This document shows positions 37,501 to 52,500 of a stretch of DNA of 64,000 nucleotides, in pieces. The position numbers and the translations under genes were made by a program. The DNA is from Berberis thunbergii (taxonomy: Eukaryota > Streptophyta > Magnoliopsida > Ranunculales > Berberidaceae): contig QNQO01001178.1 in NCBI GenBank assembly GCA_003290165.1, positions 124,001 through 188,000 on the forward strand, given 5' to 3'. The notes under the pieces are model-generated. The model saw nothing but the letters and a program-made list of their open reading frames with translations. It did no database searches and was not told the DNA's origin. Every line of letters starts with the position of its first letter. The first letter of the stretch is position 1.

Positions 37501-40500
37501 ATATTCCTTGTTGATCATTATTGCGGCTCTTATATTATTACATATTAGTAATACTCATGACGTGTAAAAATTGAACCTTTGAGAGAGATGTGCCAAACTA
37601 TTGATCTAAGCGTGAAGTCTTCAATTGAATGTGCACACGTTTGAAAATTGATGTCCTTTTTACATAGCTAATCAGATTATTTTATTATTAAAAGAATAAT
37701 AGTAGATGACGATCCCTCCAATAAATAAGATATCCACACTTGAAGAAACTGATTTATGAACCGAAATTGCGTTGAGCCCTTAAAAATCAAAACCCTTGAA
37801 GTTGAAGATTGTGAAGTTTAGGAAGAGGATTGATACCATGCGTGAAGAGTTTCTACGACATATTTTTGATGGGAAAATTCAACAGAGGCAAAAGCATATG
37901 GCTTGAAAATGGTTGATGTAGAACATTTAACATTAAATATCATGGAAAAGTATGACAAGAAGAAGAACCTACTGGCCAAGTCGAATTATTTTGTAGCCTT
38001 GACGGAGTCAAATCAGTTTTAGTAGGTCGACCATTGAAGTCAATGGTCAAGTCATTATTGAAATTTAAGTCTAAGCAACTTAAATTCTCTACAATAATGT
38101 TAGGAAGTATGAGTTTTCACTTTCAGTTTATTAGTATCTTTTGGTTGATTTCGCTATTGTATTTTGAGGCTTATTTAGAAGTTCTAGAAGTGTCTAAATT
38201 ACTATTATTGTTAGATATCTTTCTTTTCTAGTAGGTTTCATGGGGTTATCTATATATGGAGCTCCTACTATGAATTTTCAATTCAGCAAACAATCAATTG
38301 ATTCATAGTTGTTCAATTGATAAATGTACTATTCAAGTTAGTTGTATAGTTGTGTCGTCAAACTAAGTTTATGAGAAGTTTGTTGATTCTCCAACATTGT
38401 ATTAAAGTTGGAAGCTTAATGAGTGACTGCAGAATTTACGGTGCCAAAGGACAAAATAACCCTCTTATAAGGAATTCTAGTACAAATGGATTACCTTTGA
38501 AAAGTTTGTTGGTCTAGCAAAGGACCAACAAGTCTCAGAGGCGGATGTAGGAGTTGTCATATATAAATTGGCTTACAAATCAACACAATCAAAACTTGAT
38601 AAACAAAGTTTCACTATTTCAATTAATTCTCAAAACTCAAAATTAAACTGATTACAAGTCTTATTATGCCTATAAAAGAAAACCTAGACCTATTTCCTGT
38701 TGGACTTCTTACTCATACTTGGGCTTTTAATAGACCGACCCAGTAATAAAATAAATACAAAAATAACTCAATATTACATCATTTCCCCCACTTCGAAAAG
38801 CTCGTCATCCAAAAAATGCACTGCTAAGAGTAGGCTCGGACTCTCCCTTGGTAATTGCTTGTATCACAAACAATCAAATAAAAATTTTGCTTCAAAAAAT
38901 ATTGTTCGAAATGATTCTCCGGCTTTAAGGAAATCCACTTCATGAATTGAAATTTTTTGCTCATAAACTTCTATCCAAGTGAGATTCAAAAGTAGCCCAA
39001 ATTGGATCAGAAATTTTGTCCTGCGGTGGTACATGTTCTGCCTGTGGCAGTGAATAATCTCATTATCGAAAATTGAAGGCTGAGTGTCTCGTGAATCCGA
39101 TGCAAGGCCGAATAGGGGCGATCGGATGACGCAGAGGGCAGGGCAACTCAGGAGACCTTGGACCGTTGGAAAATTAGATTGATGAATATTCTTGATGCAG
39201 GAGCTAGTCTTGATCAACCTGAAGAAGGTGAGTAGCTATCGGTCTAGTCTAAATCATTTCAGGTACAAAATCATCCTTCCTCATCTCTCCACTTCTTCCT
39301 CTTTGGGTTTGGGTTTGGGTAAGGTTAGGGTTCTCAGATTGCAAATCAATGAATTGGGGAAATTAGGGTTATCATAGGCAAGCATCCCGTTCTTGCGAAT
39401 TTCTTCGATTTTCTTTAACGTGAAAATTCACAAAAATTTTGTGATGTGCTTCGGTCTCACAAAGCAATGACTTGCGGATAACCGTACCCTTCGTACACTC
39501 AAATACGGGTGGTTTCTTCCAATCAAAGGTGACTTCTCACGACATCTTTCACCTAGATCTTACCGCTCTGATACCAAATTGATAGGTTCAGCGGAAGCTT
39601 ACGAACAAAAACATAGTCAAATTTTGATAAACAAAATTTCAATTAATTTTCAAAACTCAAAACTAAATTCATTACAACTTCTAATTATGCCTATTTAAAT
39701 AAAAGAAAACATAAACCTAATTCCTATTGGACCTCTAACTCATACTTGGGCTTTTAATGGACAGATTCAATAGTAAAATAAATACAAAAATTATCCAATA
39801 TTACATCATAAATTATAACTAATTAAACAATCAATAAATTTCTTGAAATGTGTATATAGAACCCAGTTGGATGACATTTAAGCCATGAGTGAATAAAAGC
39901 AAGCAAGCAATATCAATAGAGACTAAGTGATTGGGCAAGTTATAAGGAAATTGCAAATTGAAAATGCTAGCCCAGTCAAGCATACAAACATGAAAAGGAA
40001 CCCCATTCAGAATGTCCCAAGTGTATCCCTAGTGCCATAGGGTTGGGTCAAATTATAAGTAAGAGTTTATATAATTATATTGAACACTTTCGGTACAGAG
40101 ACACATGAACAATCAAAATAATTTCCAAGACTAGATGCTAGGATGGGTGACCTCCCGTGAAGCTCTCATGCCAACACCCCTTAGTTGTTTAAAAAGGAAA
40201 AAAATGAACAAGAAAAAGATAAAGGAAATAACAAAGAAATCAAAATCGTTTAAGGTCTGTTGGTTGCACAGATAATTGACATTAGAAATGAAACCAATTC
40301 TGTGAAGTTTGATAGAAAATAATGAAACAAAAATGACATTTTCTATCGTTGGGCTGTCGACAAAATTTTTGCAAGAAAATACGAAAAATCAAATCATTAT
40401 AAACCGAAGTCACCATTTCATTGAGCGAGCTTGCAATGTGAAATCAAGTATACAAATGTTGACCATGTGCGTGATTGAACCACAAGCAAGATGGATGAAG

Positions 40501-43500
40501 AAAATCAAATGATCGTAGATGAACAAGTGAAGAGTATCTCCATGTAAACATATCAATCTCAAATTTACAACTTCCCAGCTCTTCTTCTTCACTATTGCAA
40601 AACCTCAATAAAGGTCACTGAATTCTCCTTCCCTTTGGGAGACCCAAATCTCAACTCCTAAACTCACATTCCTCATTTTGAAATTATGCTTGAAGAAATT
40701 TCCAACTTTGTAATCGACCCAAACACACTTGCTTAGCACTTTCTCTTCCCCAATCAAGGAATCTGAAGTTGTAGATTGTACTCCTTAAATTGAACTTGAA
40801 ACTCAATTTTCAGGAATAGTACTTTGTCTTCAACACACTTGTTCCCAAATAAACTAATGAAAGCCACCTACAAGTAGTAATAAATCTCTTTCTCAGACTG
40901 GTGCGAAAGAGAAGGGGAGCATGGGAAGGGACTAGGGAGAGGTAGGATAAGGAGGAGAAACACACACAGAATGAGAGTCTTGTCGACTTCGATGAGTTCG
41001 CGAGGGAAAACAAAATGTAATTTTTCCTGTGATTTCGATTCGTGCGGGGGGAGGGGGGGTGTGGTCTAGAAATCCAATTCATGCTAGAGTGGGATTAACT
41101 GGTCATGTGCAAAGTTTGTTTCCCAGTTAAAATAACCAACAAACAATGGAAAAAGGTGTTTGAATAGGAACTGGATTCCAATTCCCTCAGAAAATGCTCA
41201 ACCAAACAGACCCTTAAGAATCTTTCTCAAGAATTTATGGCTGGTGTATGAAATCATCTTCTAATTTGTGGGGAATCAACCATTGTTCTACCTACATCTT
41301 CTGATTGATTTTTCTTTTATTAGGAGTTTCATAAAGCAACAAAATTTATATAAGATTTTAATGCAATTATTCTCTGAGACAAGGAAGACTCAAATACATA
41401 TTTTTATTTTTTTAACCTAGAAAATTGTGTGGGAAGACTTCTTAAAAAGGATATGCTAATCAGGAGGGGATGAATATTGATCAGTTATGCGGCTTATGCC
41501 TCAGAGTTGCGGTTATATTTATAAATCATGAGGCACTTATTCATACGTATTATCTATTGGCTTCAAAGGGGCGTGGAACTACTTTCTGGTTTCATGTGGA
41601 TTTTGTTGGGTCTTTTGAGATTATTTACATTCACTACTAAGAGTTGGAACTGCAAGGCCATTCATATGGGGTGGGTAAAAGGTTATGGATGTAAAACACC
41701 ACTATACATTCTGCTATACGTTCAATTTTGGGGAGGACAGCTAGTCTATAATGACTACTTTCGCTTTATAATAGCAAAAATCTGTCCAATATGTTGTCAG
41801 AATTTATTTTCCTTTATTCCTCTTTTCCTATGCACTTGGAGCGATGATTTTCTAATTGATATACTGTGTGAATGTTGAGCAGGTTGGTGTTTTGCATGGT
41901 GTGATATCTGATAAGGAATATAGTGTTATTCTGGATTGTTTATACATGAACATTAATGAAGAGCCAAGACTTCCTCCAAGTTTTCGTGGAAACTCATCTG
42001 CTCCAAAAGATACAATACGCATGCTTGCTGATAAGGTTAACTATAATAGTCAAATCTTCCTGTCACAGACTGTTACCATAGTAGCAGTTGAAATTAACTA
42101 TGCCTTGCTAGAGTTGTGTAATGCGATTGATGAGGAGTCATCTCTGGCTCATGTCATTGTAAGTATTTCCATTTATTATACTTTGAATTTCAATTAAAAA
42201 ATACCATTCATAGTCTAATTCCATCTACAAGATCATCGTGGGAGAAATGGCATTAGTTTTATATATATATATGCAAAGATACATGTCAGTGCATACTTTT
42301 CTTCAATTTTCTAATCGATGTTTCTGTGTTCCGGTTTGTCTTAATATTTTTCCATGCCTTGTTTTTATCCTGCTGCAGCTAGAAGGTCTTTGGGTATCAT
42401 ACAGGATGACTTCATTGTCTGAAACAGATTTATATGTAACCATCGCCAGATTTTCCATCTCTGACATCCGTCCTGATACAAGACCTGAAATGCGCCTGAT
42501 GCTTGGGTCATCATCTGATGCTTCAAAACAAGGTTCTTCTGGAGCAGTTCTCATTAACAGTGACTCTACTCGTTGGAATTCAGAAGCTGACCTGGGCTTG
42601 GATGTTCCAACTTCAACGATGCTGTTACTGGACTATAGGTTCAGGTCATCTTCTCAATCATTTGTTGTTCGGGCTCAACAACCTCGTGTTCTTGTTGTTC
42701 CAGACTTTCTTCTTGCTGTGGCAGAGTTTTTTGTGCCATCTTTGGGAGCTATAACTGGAAGAGAGGAAACTTTGGATCCTAAGAATGATCCTTTAACTAA
42801 AAACAACAGCATAGTACTCACTTCACCTTCCTACAAACAAACAGAGGATGTGGTTCACCTGTCCCCGGATAGGCAGTTAATAGTGGATGCTCTTGGGGTT
42901 GATGAATATGTATATGATGGTTGTGGAGGAACAATTTGTCTAAGTGAAGAAGGCGAAGCAAAAGAAACTTTACCTATCAAATCCCAGGATATTATCATAA
43001 TTGGGCGTGGCAAGAAGTTGCGGTTCATGAATGTGAAAATTGAGGTATTTTATAAATTCTCAATCTAACTATGAATACTCTTTGTCTCCTCTGTTTTATC
43101 TCTATCTGAATTGGTTCTTTCTCAGTTTCACCTGGACCTAGGGATGGATATAATTTGCAATAAGAAATGCTTATTGGGATAAGTCTGGCTGAACCACTTC
43201 TTATTCTTCATCTCTTGATGAAATTGGCATATCGAGAAAACATTGTATAGGTATATTTGTTAGGATCAAGGAACATGTTATATGATAAGAAAAGTTCTTG
43301 CAACCAAAAACTTGTAAAAGAAAATACACGAGCTGAGAATTTGGGAATGGGTTGTCTTTTTTATGCGGATAATCTTTATGTTTAGATAATGTTCACAAAA
43401 ATTAGGCTATTCTAATATTCATACTAGATTTGATGGTTTAGCAAGATCCTAATAGAAAAATTTTGATTTCTACCTTTTAATTTCTATGGGTAATACTATG

Positions 43501-46500
43501 AGGAGATTATCCTCACCCCAAATCAGAAATTAATTTAACTTCTACATATGTGAAAGAAAATTGTTGTTAAAATACAACAGTTTTTGTTAAAGTTTTCTGT
43601 CCCAATCTACTAGTTCTTCTGAATAGATGCATGTTAGAAAAATAGTTTGATGATCACTTATTAGCTAAATACATAGTGTGCCTTCTCCACTATTACTAGA
43701 AGTTACGTGAATATCATAGTTGAATATCATTTCATTGAAAAGCTAGAAACATAACCATTTCATGTGTTGGAAATCGGAATAGCATCTCATCAAAATTTGT
43801 TTAAATAGCATCTGTTACTTGACAGCAAGAAATTTTGCACTACCCATATTGTGGATTTCTATTTCATGCTTATGATATTCCAAATGTTCATTTTCTCTAG
43901 TACTTCTTGTAAACTATGGTCTTTTCCTTGAAATATATGTCAACACTTTGTGTTGTTATTCATCCATCAGAATGGTGTGTTATTGAGGAAGTGTATATAC
44001 TTGAGCAATGAGAGCAGCTACTCGGTCACAATTGATGATGGTGTGGATGTTTTGCATTTGGATGATTTTACTTCTGATATTGACAACAAGAAACAAGGTT
44101 ATTTGTGTAAGTCACCAGATAATTCAGCTGCTACTGATCATACCAACAGTGACTTGAACCAGATGCAAAGTGTGACCTTTGAAGCCCAGGTGAACTATTT
44201 CCTTGGTTTTTCTTTTTTTGTTATATATGTTTTTTGGAATATGATATTTTCTAGTAGAGCACGTCTTGATCTTGGGATCATTATTTTCCATTATTTGAAG
44301 ACATTCAGTTACTATGAGTTGTTGATTGGATTTATCATTTAAATGGGACAATTGCAAGTAGCTGGTGCGAGGTTTTTCGGGGTGAATGCTAACTGAGCAG
44401 CTGCTGATCACGTAATTGAATTTATACTATTGATCTGTAATACTTTGACAATAAAGGACTGAAACTAAGACCTTTTAATATCTGGTCTCCAGAAACCTAT
44501 AAATTTCTAGATAATCTCTCAGGGGATGTCAAGGCATCGTGTAACTTTTCAAATGCCTTCTACATTTATCCCGCCAACTCCAACAATGATGGAATGAATC
44601 AAGCAGGAAGCATGAACCCTTCCTTTCTACTTGTTCCTGCTTGCAACAAAGATGAAAGTATTCTTCATTTCCATCTTCTGTACTTCCCTTTTTTCTTCTT
44701 GTTCTTCTCTATTTAAATTCTTTCTTCATTGGATTCTTGTTTATCTTCATATACTTATTAAAAAAAAGGATTGACGTGTCGTCAAGTCCTAGTTTTTTTT
44801 TAAATTGCCCAGTCAGCATGTCATATCCATGTCTGTGCAAGTGTGCATCCTAGCAGCCAACAAGGTCAACTGGGAGACTTTGCCAAGTATGGGAGTCCTT
44901 TGTATGAGAAATCACCTCTGGACCTCAAAAGTGGATTGTACCACAACAACGAGAGTTGTGGAAACTGGAAAGTAAACTTGATCTAACACAGGAGTGGTAG
45001 AACGGATGGGGCGGATTAGGGTATGTGGGCCAATGGGGTTGTGAGATTGGACTCAGTTTAAGCTCATGCTAATCAGATTTCATGTCAAGGTCACTCTGAA
45101 ACATATTTGTCATAATGAAAATATCCAGTCCACTGGACCATTTTTGTGAAGGTACTTCTGAATGAGAGAAGTTATATATCAAAAGGAGAGGTCCTGATTA
45201 TCCCCTATGTCCTGGTAAATAACAGTATCCATGGTCAAAGGCTTTGATAGACCAACAGTGTTGTTTTTGTTATGTTACATTAGCTACATCTTCAATTCTC
45301 ATTACTTCCTAACAGTGTTCTAAAAAATGCTAGGCAGTAGGCGGGCGGCGAGCAGGGGACTAGCGAGGACTAGGCAGAGCCTAGGCGGGGGTCTAGGCGG
45401 ATATTTATTTATTTATTATAATTTATAAAAGTTAAACATAATAACATCTAAATTACTTCCAATTCAATGCAAAGATACATATGCAAAATGTATTTAAAAA
45501 AAAAAAACCCCGCCTAGGAGGCCGCCTAGCAAAATTAATACTTAGGCTAGCAAAAATAATTTCAAAAACCCACCCAGGAGGCTATTTAGCAAAAATAAAA
45601 CATTTCTAAATAATCACTGATCAGGAATTTCAGGATAAATACCTAGGCTTTATGTCAAAACTTACTTAAAATTATAAATTTCAATTCAATCAATATGATA
45701 GGATGCATGGCTGCAAAAATCATTGACACTTATCGTTAAAATGAAAGATAAAACCCTTTTAAAAGCAAACAAGGAATATGCCATAAAATAAATAAATTGG
45801 TCCGCCCTGTCACGGGTCGTGTTTCACATGTTACCTTACGACTTGCCCAGTGATCTTAAAACTGAACAAAATTGAACCGAATAGTCCTTAATTAATCAAA
45901 ATCAACCAGTTGAAACATTCCTGTGAAATAGGATTTGTAGGCAAAGTAGTTTTGTTCACGCAGCATATTTTGTAATGGAGCTTGCAATTGTTATGGTGCT
46001 GTATTGAAACTATTCTTTCTGTTAATTTGTGTAGGTTGTGTCTTCTGAGCTCACCTTTTATGACAGTACAAAATCATCCCTGGATGATTCTTCACACAGT
46101 GAAAAACTTCTCCGTGCAAAATTGGATCTAAGCTTCATGTGAGTAGTGACTTCTCAAATAAATAACATTCTTTTGTTAAGTAATATATTTTATTTGCATG
46201 CCTTTCCTTTCTAGGCAAGTAAGTTGTTTATCTGTAAGAAGTGAAGCAAATATTGGAACCAAATTTCGACCAACCGTCACTATCTTAAGTTGAGCATTGC
46301 ATCTTAATGTCTGATTACCAGAAAATATTTCGTGTTGGGCTCAAAACTTGTTTGCACCTTTTATTTTGTGCTACTTTTATTTTTAATGTTGTTGTTGTCT
46401 CCCAGGTATGCTTCAAAGGAAAATGATACTTGGATAAGGACCCATGTGAAGGATCTCACTGTCGAGGCTGGTACTGGTATTGTCATTCTTGATCCGGTGG

Positions 46501-49500
46501 ATATTTCAGGGGGATACACTTCTGTCAAAGACAAGACAAATATATCTCTGATATCGACAGATATTTGCATCCGCCTTCCTCTGAGTGTAATTTCTCTGGT
46601 ACTCAACTTGCAAAATCAAGTTGTTGCAGCTTTACAACTTGGAAAAGCTTGTCCACTGGCATCTTGTACCAACTTCAATCAACTTTGGGTGGCACACAAA
46701 GGTCTTATTACTACTTAATTAGCATTCTGAAAATCTCATTTTTTTTTTCCTTCATCACTCTGTATTCCAAATGGCTTAATAATAGCAAATTTATTTATAA
46801 TGATGTCATTTGATAAGTCATTCTTTATCATTTGCACAATCAATATCATTTACTAGCTTTTGGGTTTCTGAAAAAACTCTATGGCAGCGATGGACTACTT
46901 GCAGATGCTATTTATTATTACTCTGGTTTTGTGGATTGTCGATTGACATTTGCTTGCCTTTTAAATTTCTCATCAAAAACATTTTCCAAGTGTCCGGGTA
47001 CTGAAGAACTATTTTCCAAAATGCAGGGCATGAAACTGGTTGCAACCTTACCTTTTGGAGGCCTCGAGCTCCTTCAAACTATGTGATATTGGGTGATTGT
47101 GTAACATCCAGGTAGAAGTGAAGTTTTCAGTTTTTGTTCCTTAATTGAAAATTTCGAGTGAGAGACTTTTCCGTCTCACTTTTCTATTTCTTCTTCATCT
47201 GAATGCTTAATTCTCAGACACATCATGCCTGATCAGTTCTTAGTTTTGTGATCCTACACCCTACTTTTGGAGTATTTTGTTCTTATTGTGGAAAGGTGTG
47301 TGCCTTGATGGATAACTTCTGCCAAGACCAGCCATATGTGAAATTACTATTCCCACCAAGTTTAGCAAATGGCCGGTCTTTAATCATGCATTCCAAAACC
47401 ATTTCTTTTTGGGTTATAAATCTTACATATATAACAAGCATAGGGTGCAAGAAGCAAGAACTTGGTGTCACACTTTAAAATTCCCAGTTTTGCTCTTTTC
47501 AGGTTATAAATCTTACATATATAAGATGCATTTGAAATTACAATTGTCCCTCTAATTTACCACGTTTATAAAAACTTGGAACCTTGAAGTTGCCCTCTAA
47601 TATTCAAATTCAAAGTACAGAATTGTCGCTCTTGTAAAAGCACTTGAAATTATGAATTCACTTTTCTTCAAGTTTTTCCATGTTGCTCCTCTCCTACACA
47701 TAATTACCCTGATGTTTTTTGACATATTAGGAGAAATCGAAATGACTGGATAGTGTATATCAGAATTTTGTGAAATTCATATCATAAAAAAATTCTCACC
47801 AAAATATTGTTAGGCATTTTTACGTTATATATCGAAATTTTGCAAAATTAACACCCTTGGAAAACTCACCCTGAATACTTTAAATGAACTACACATGCAC
47901 TAGTCTCAGAATAGTGAATATTTGTGGAAGTGATCTACATGTTATCTCTTCTCAACAGACATCATCTTTAGCCAAATAATGAACTCCCTATGAAATTTCT
48001 ATGCCATTCAAATATATCTCAAATTAGTTGTCAGAAATCAGAATGATGGTTTTGAATTATTCAACTTCTAAATCTCTTTCTATTAGGTCTAGATATTTGT
48101 TAAGAAAATAAATAAATAGATGAATAAAATTTCAAGAACATCCAGTATTGTAAAAATTAGATTGGAAAAGTTTGGATTTTCCAATATTTTTAAATCTTTT
48201 GACAAACCTTAAGTAGGGTTAGAAGTTTTACAATTAACTGATTTTTATTGGAATGTTCTACCTGGCAAAGATATAATCCTTGCAACATTATGCTTCAATT
48301 CATATGCATACTAACTATCACTTATACATATAGAACTTCCCTAAAAATCTTCATATGCGTGTCTGCATGTGTGTGCATGAATTGCACCCCCTGATAGTCT
48401 ATTATTCTGTGTACTTCTGAGTATTACAGGACAATGCTTTCCTTGAGATACTGTGAGCTCAGCACTTGTGGCTTCCCATTGTTTTGATGACATCATTGGT
48501 TTATATTTTCTTTTGGAGGGAGATGGCATTCTGGGATTTTCATAACTATGTTCTTTCTATTTTTGACGTTTGCTCTCAGTTATATTCTTTTGCGTTCTCT
48601 AACCATTTGTTCTTACTTCTGCTGCCTTTTGTTTGATCTTGATGATACTATTGATTGAGTTCCATTCTTCTTCTTCTTGCAAAATTTGCTCATAATTCAC
48701 AAGTTTATATGTACTTAATGCATTGCCAGGCCAATTCCTCCTTCTCAGGCAGTAATGGCAGTGAGTAATACTTATGGGCGCGTTAGGAAGCCCGTTGGTT
48801 TTAAGCTCATTGGATCGTTTTCTTGCATTCAAGGTTTGGAAGGAGACAGTGGTCAAACAGAAGTTGGCAGTGACTGTTCACTTTGGATGCCTGTTCCGCC
48901 TCCTGGGTATTTGGCATTAGGGTGTGTGGCACATATTGGAAGCCATCCACCCCCAAACCACATTGTTTATTGCATACGTTCTGATCTTATAATGGGTAGC
49001 ACTTATACAGAATGCATGTATAGTATACCATCAAATCCATATTTTTCCTCTGGATTTAGCATTTGGCGCATTGATAATGTCATTGGATCATTTTATGCCC
49101 ATTCTGAAGCTGGATTCCCTTCCCAAAGCAATAGCTTCGACTTGGGTCGTACGCTTTTATGGAACTCTAATCGCCATCGTTCTTCAGCGGATACTCCTGC
49201 TTCATATCTTGCAGCCAATGAAGATAATTTGAGTCAGCAAGGAAGTAACAACAGTTCTTCGGGATGGGATATTCTTAGATCAATTTCAAGGGCAAACAGT
49301 TGTTATATTTCGACACCCCATTTTGAGAGGATTTGGTGGGACAAGGGAAGTGATTGTCGCAGACCAGTCTCAATATGGCGACCAATACCGCGTGCTGGTT
49401 ATGCTATACTTGGTGATTGCATTACTGAAGGGTTAGATAATTTCATCCCGTCAATTGTCATTATAATTATTACTGAATTTATATACAGTTTTTGGTTTCT

Positions 49501-52500
49501 AATATTTAATTATTCTTTGCTTGTAATTTCTTCATCCAGCTTAGAGCCTCCTGCACTAGGCATTATTTTTAAATGCGACAATCCTGAGATTTCTGCAAAG
49601 CCCGTACAATTTGCAAATGTTTCCCATATAGAGAGGAAAGGAATTGATGAAGTTTTCTTTTGGTACCCAATCCCTCCTCCTGGTTATGCTTCCCTTGGAT
49701 GCATAGTGTCGAGGTCGGAGGAGGCACCAAGCTTGGATTCCTTTTGCTGTCCAAGAATGGGTCTTGTTAGCCCAGCAAATATTCTTGAGGTGCCCATTTC
49801 AAGATCCTCCATTTCAAGAGGTTCTCACTGTTGGAGCATTTGGAAAGTTGAGAATCAGGTAATACAACTGTTACTTATTTGATTTATTAATATTCTTGTT
49901 ATTATCATTAGTTCCTTTTTATTTTTAAGTTTAACTATTATTATTTTTGTTTATAAATTATTCATTCCAAAGTTGTGTACCTCATGTAGATGTTTAAGGA
50001 TAGTTTTATTCTTTGTTTTACCGCATCATTTTATTATCAATTCCATTTATTTATTTATTTAGGTTTTTACATGTCGGTCTGTTTTTCCAACCTTTTCATT
50101 ATAATCACAAGGATGTTGCCTTGCCACTCTAAATATTCTGATATTTTGAGTGCCATCCATTACTGTAGGCTTGTACTTTCCTTGCTAGATCTGATCTTAA
50201 AAAACCATCAAGCCGTTTGGCATACAGTATTGGCGATTCTGTAAAGCCCAAGACTCGGGAGAATGTCAGTGCTGAGATGAAACTAGGGTTCTGCTCACTG
50301 ACTATCCTTGATAGTTTATGTGGAATGGTATGCAACCACACCTCCCAGTGCTTCAGTTAAAAACCGTCCTTGTTTTTATTATTATGATTTTGATTGTGAT
50401 GCGCTTCTCCAGATGACTCCACTCTTTGATGTGACAATAACAAATATCAACCTTGCAACGCATGGTCAACTAGAATCAATGAATGCAGTACTGATATCAT
50501 CTATTGCTGCATCTGCATTCAACAGACAACTAGAAGCATGGGAACCTCTTGTCGAGCCATTTGATGGAATATTCAAGTAGTTAACATTGGAAATAGTTTT
50601 TCTTTATTGTTTTATTTTTTCTGTTCTTCTGTGCCAAGTCACTAAATGGTAAACTCATTTGTTTGGAATCTTTGCAGGTTTGAAACATATGACACAAGTG
50701 TGCATCTACCTACACAAATTGGAAAGCGGGTACGTATTGCTGCAACAAATATCGTAAATCTGAACATAAGTGCAGCGAACCTTGAAACTTATGCAGAAAC
50801 TATTATTTCATGGAGGAGACATGTCGAACTCGAGCAAAAATCTATGAACGTAAATGAGGTATCACACATTAAACTTCTCTAACTTTTAATTATATGTTAG
50901 TAGAGCTGTCAAAGCTCATGATTCATCAACTCTTTGTAGGAATCTGGCAATCGACATGGAGTTGACTCAACTTCTTTAGCATTGGATGAAGATGACTTCC
51001 AGACAGTGATTATAGAAAATAAACTTGGATGTGACATCTACCTGAAGAAATTGGAGCAAAATTCAGAAACACTTGAACTGCTACCACATGATGGTTGTTC
51101 CTCTGCATGGATGCCACCTCCAAGATTTTCAGATAGGTTAAATAGTGCAAATGAATCAAGGGAAAGTCGCTATTATGTTGCCGTCAAGATTTTTGAGTCC
51201 AAGGTTGTAGACAAAGCTCTAGTTATCATGTCACTGTGAAAACATCCTAGTGGAAAAAACATGACCATAGTCTAATATCTGCAGGGCCTTCCAATTGTTG
51301 ATGATGGAAATGGGCATAACTTCTTTTGCGCATTACGTCTCGTTGTTGATAACCATGCAACAGATCAACAAAAGCTTTTCCCACAGAGTGCAAGGACGAA
51401 GTGTGTGAAACCTCTCATATCCAACAATAATGACTTGAAAGAGGGTACGGCCAAGTGGAATGAACTTTTCATATTCGAAGTTCCTAGAAAGGTAACTTCT
51501 GTTAACCTGCAATTTCCGTTCTTGTATTTCGTTTACATGTTCATCAGGAGTTCATGTATTTCCGTTATATGTTCATATGAGTGTCTTGATTCGAGATAAA
51601 CAAGCAGATTATAAATAGTAGGTAAAATTATGAAAAAATATAATAAATAAGCAAAAATGGAATCTATAATTCAACTTCCTTAAATCTAATCGCGTACTTG
51701 TTTTTTTTTTTTTTTAATTTCACCAGACACATAATTTGCGTGATATTGTGCCGACTAATTTAGGAATTCAGATAAATGTTTTTAAATGGTTGGTGTGAAG
51801 TGGGACATTTTGTTGGAAATACTACACCAAAAACTTATTCTTTAACTATTAAAACCTTTTTATTTTTTATTGAAAGAAGAACATGTTGTCCTAAGATTCA
51901 GTTTTTTGGGATCTTTTAGCTTCTTTAAATTGAGTTTAACTTGTATAGATGTTATTACTTTAATATAAAAAGTAAGTTAAAACACTCGTAACTAAAACAA
52001 ATATAATATGATGAAATGTTCGAAATCATACGTAAGGGTGAGCTTCTAAGCATAATGCATAAGCCGTTGATGTAACTTTTTGATGTGAGCCTCGCTCTGA
52101 GGCGATTAAGCTTCACACATTTTTTAAAACATAGGTTGATATTATAGCTTAAATGTTGTCATACTAAGCAGTGTCACGATCTTGAGCACACCCTGTCAAT
52201 GACAGTTCTTGTTTGTTATTCAAATATTTCTTCGATAAAGATATTTATTTTCTAATAGATGTACCCATCTTTAAAAAACGAACATAATGGCAGAAAAGCA
52301 GTGGGCCTACATCAATATGAACAGTTATTGAGGGAATTTGGTGGTAATTAATTTTGAAATTTGAGATTGATCGCAGGCATAATGTTTTTTATAGAATAAA
52401 ACTTGCAAATGAACAGGAATTGCAAGACAATGCGATAATTAAAAGAAAATAAATCAACAATAAAATAAATTAACCAAATAAAAATTTTCTTATTCAATCA

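Noticed and set aside
40132..40182. 5S rRNA gene
   Set aside because: Only the 3' third is present; internal promoter box A region is missing.
40810..41082. 90-codon minus-strand frame
   Set aside because: Lies inside the PIF/Harbinger-like element; no transposase motifs.
47412..47524. 23-bp direct repeats as a target duplication
   Set aside because: The 67-bp insert has no LINE or TIR signature, so a simple local duplication is as likely.
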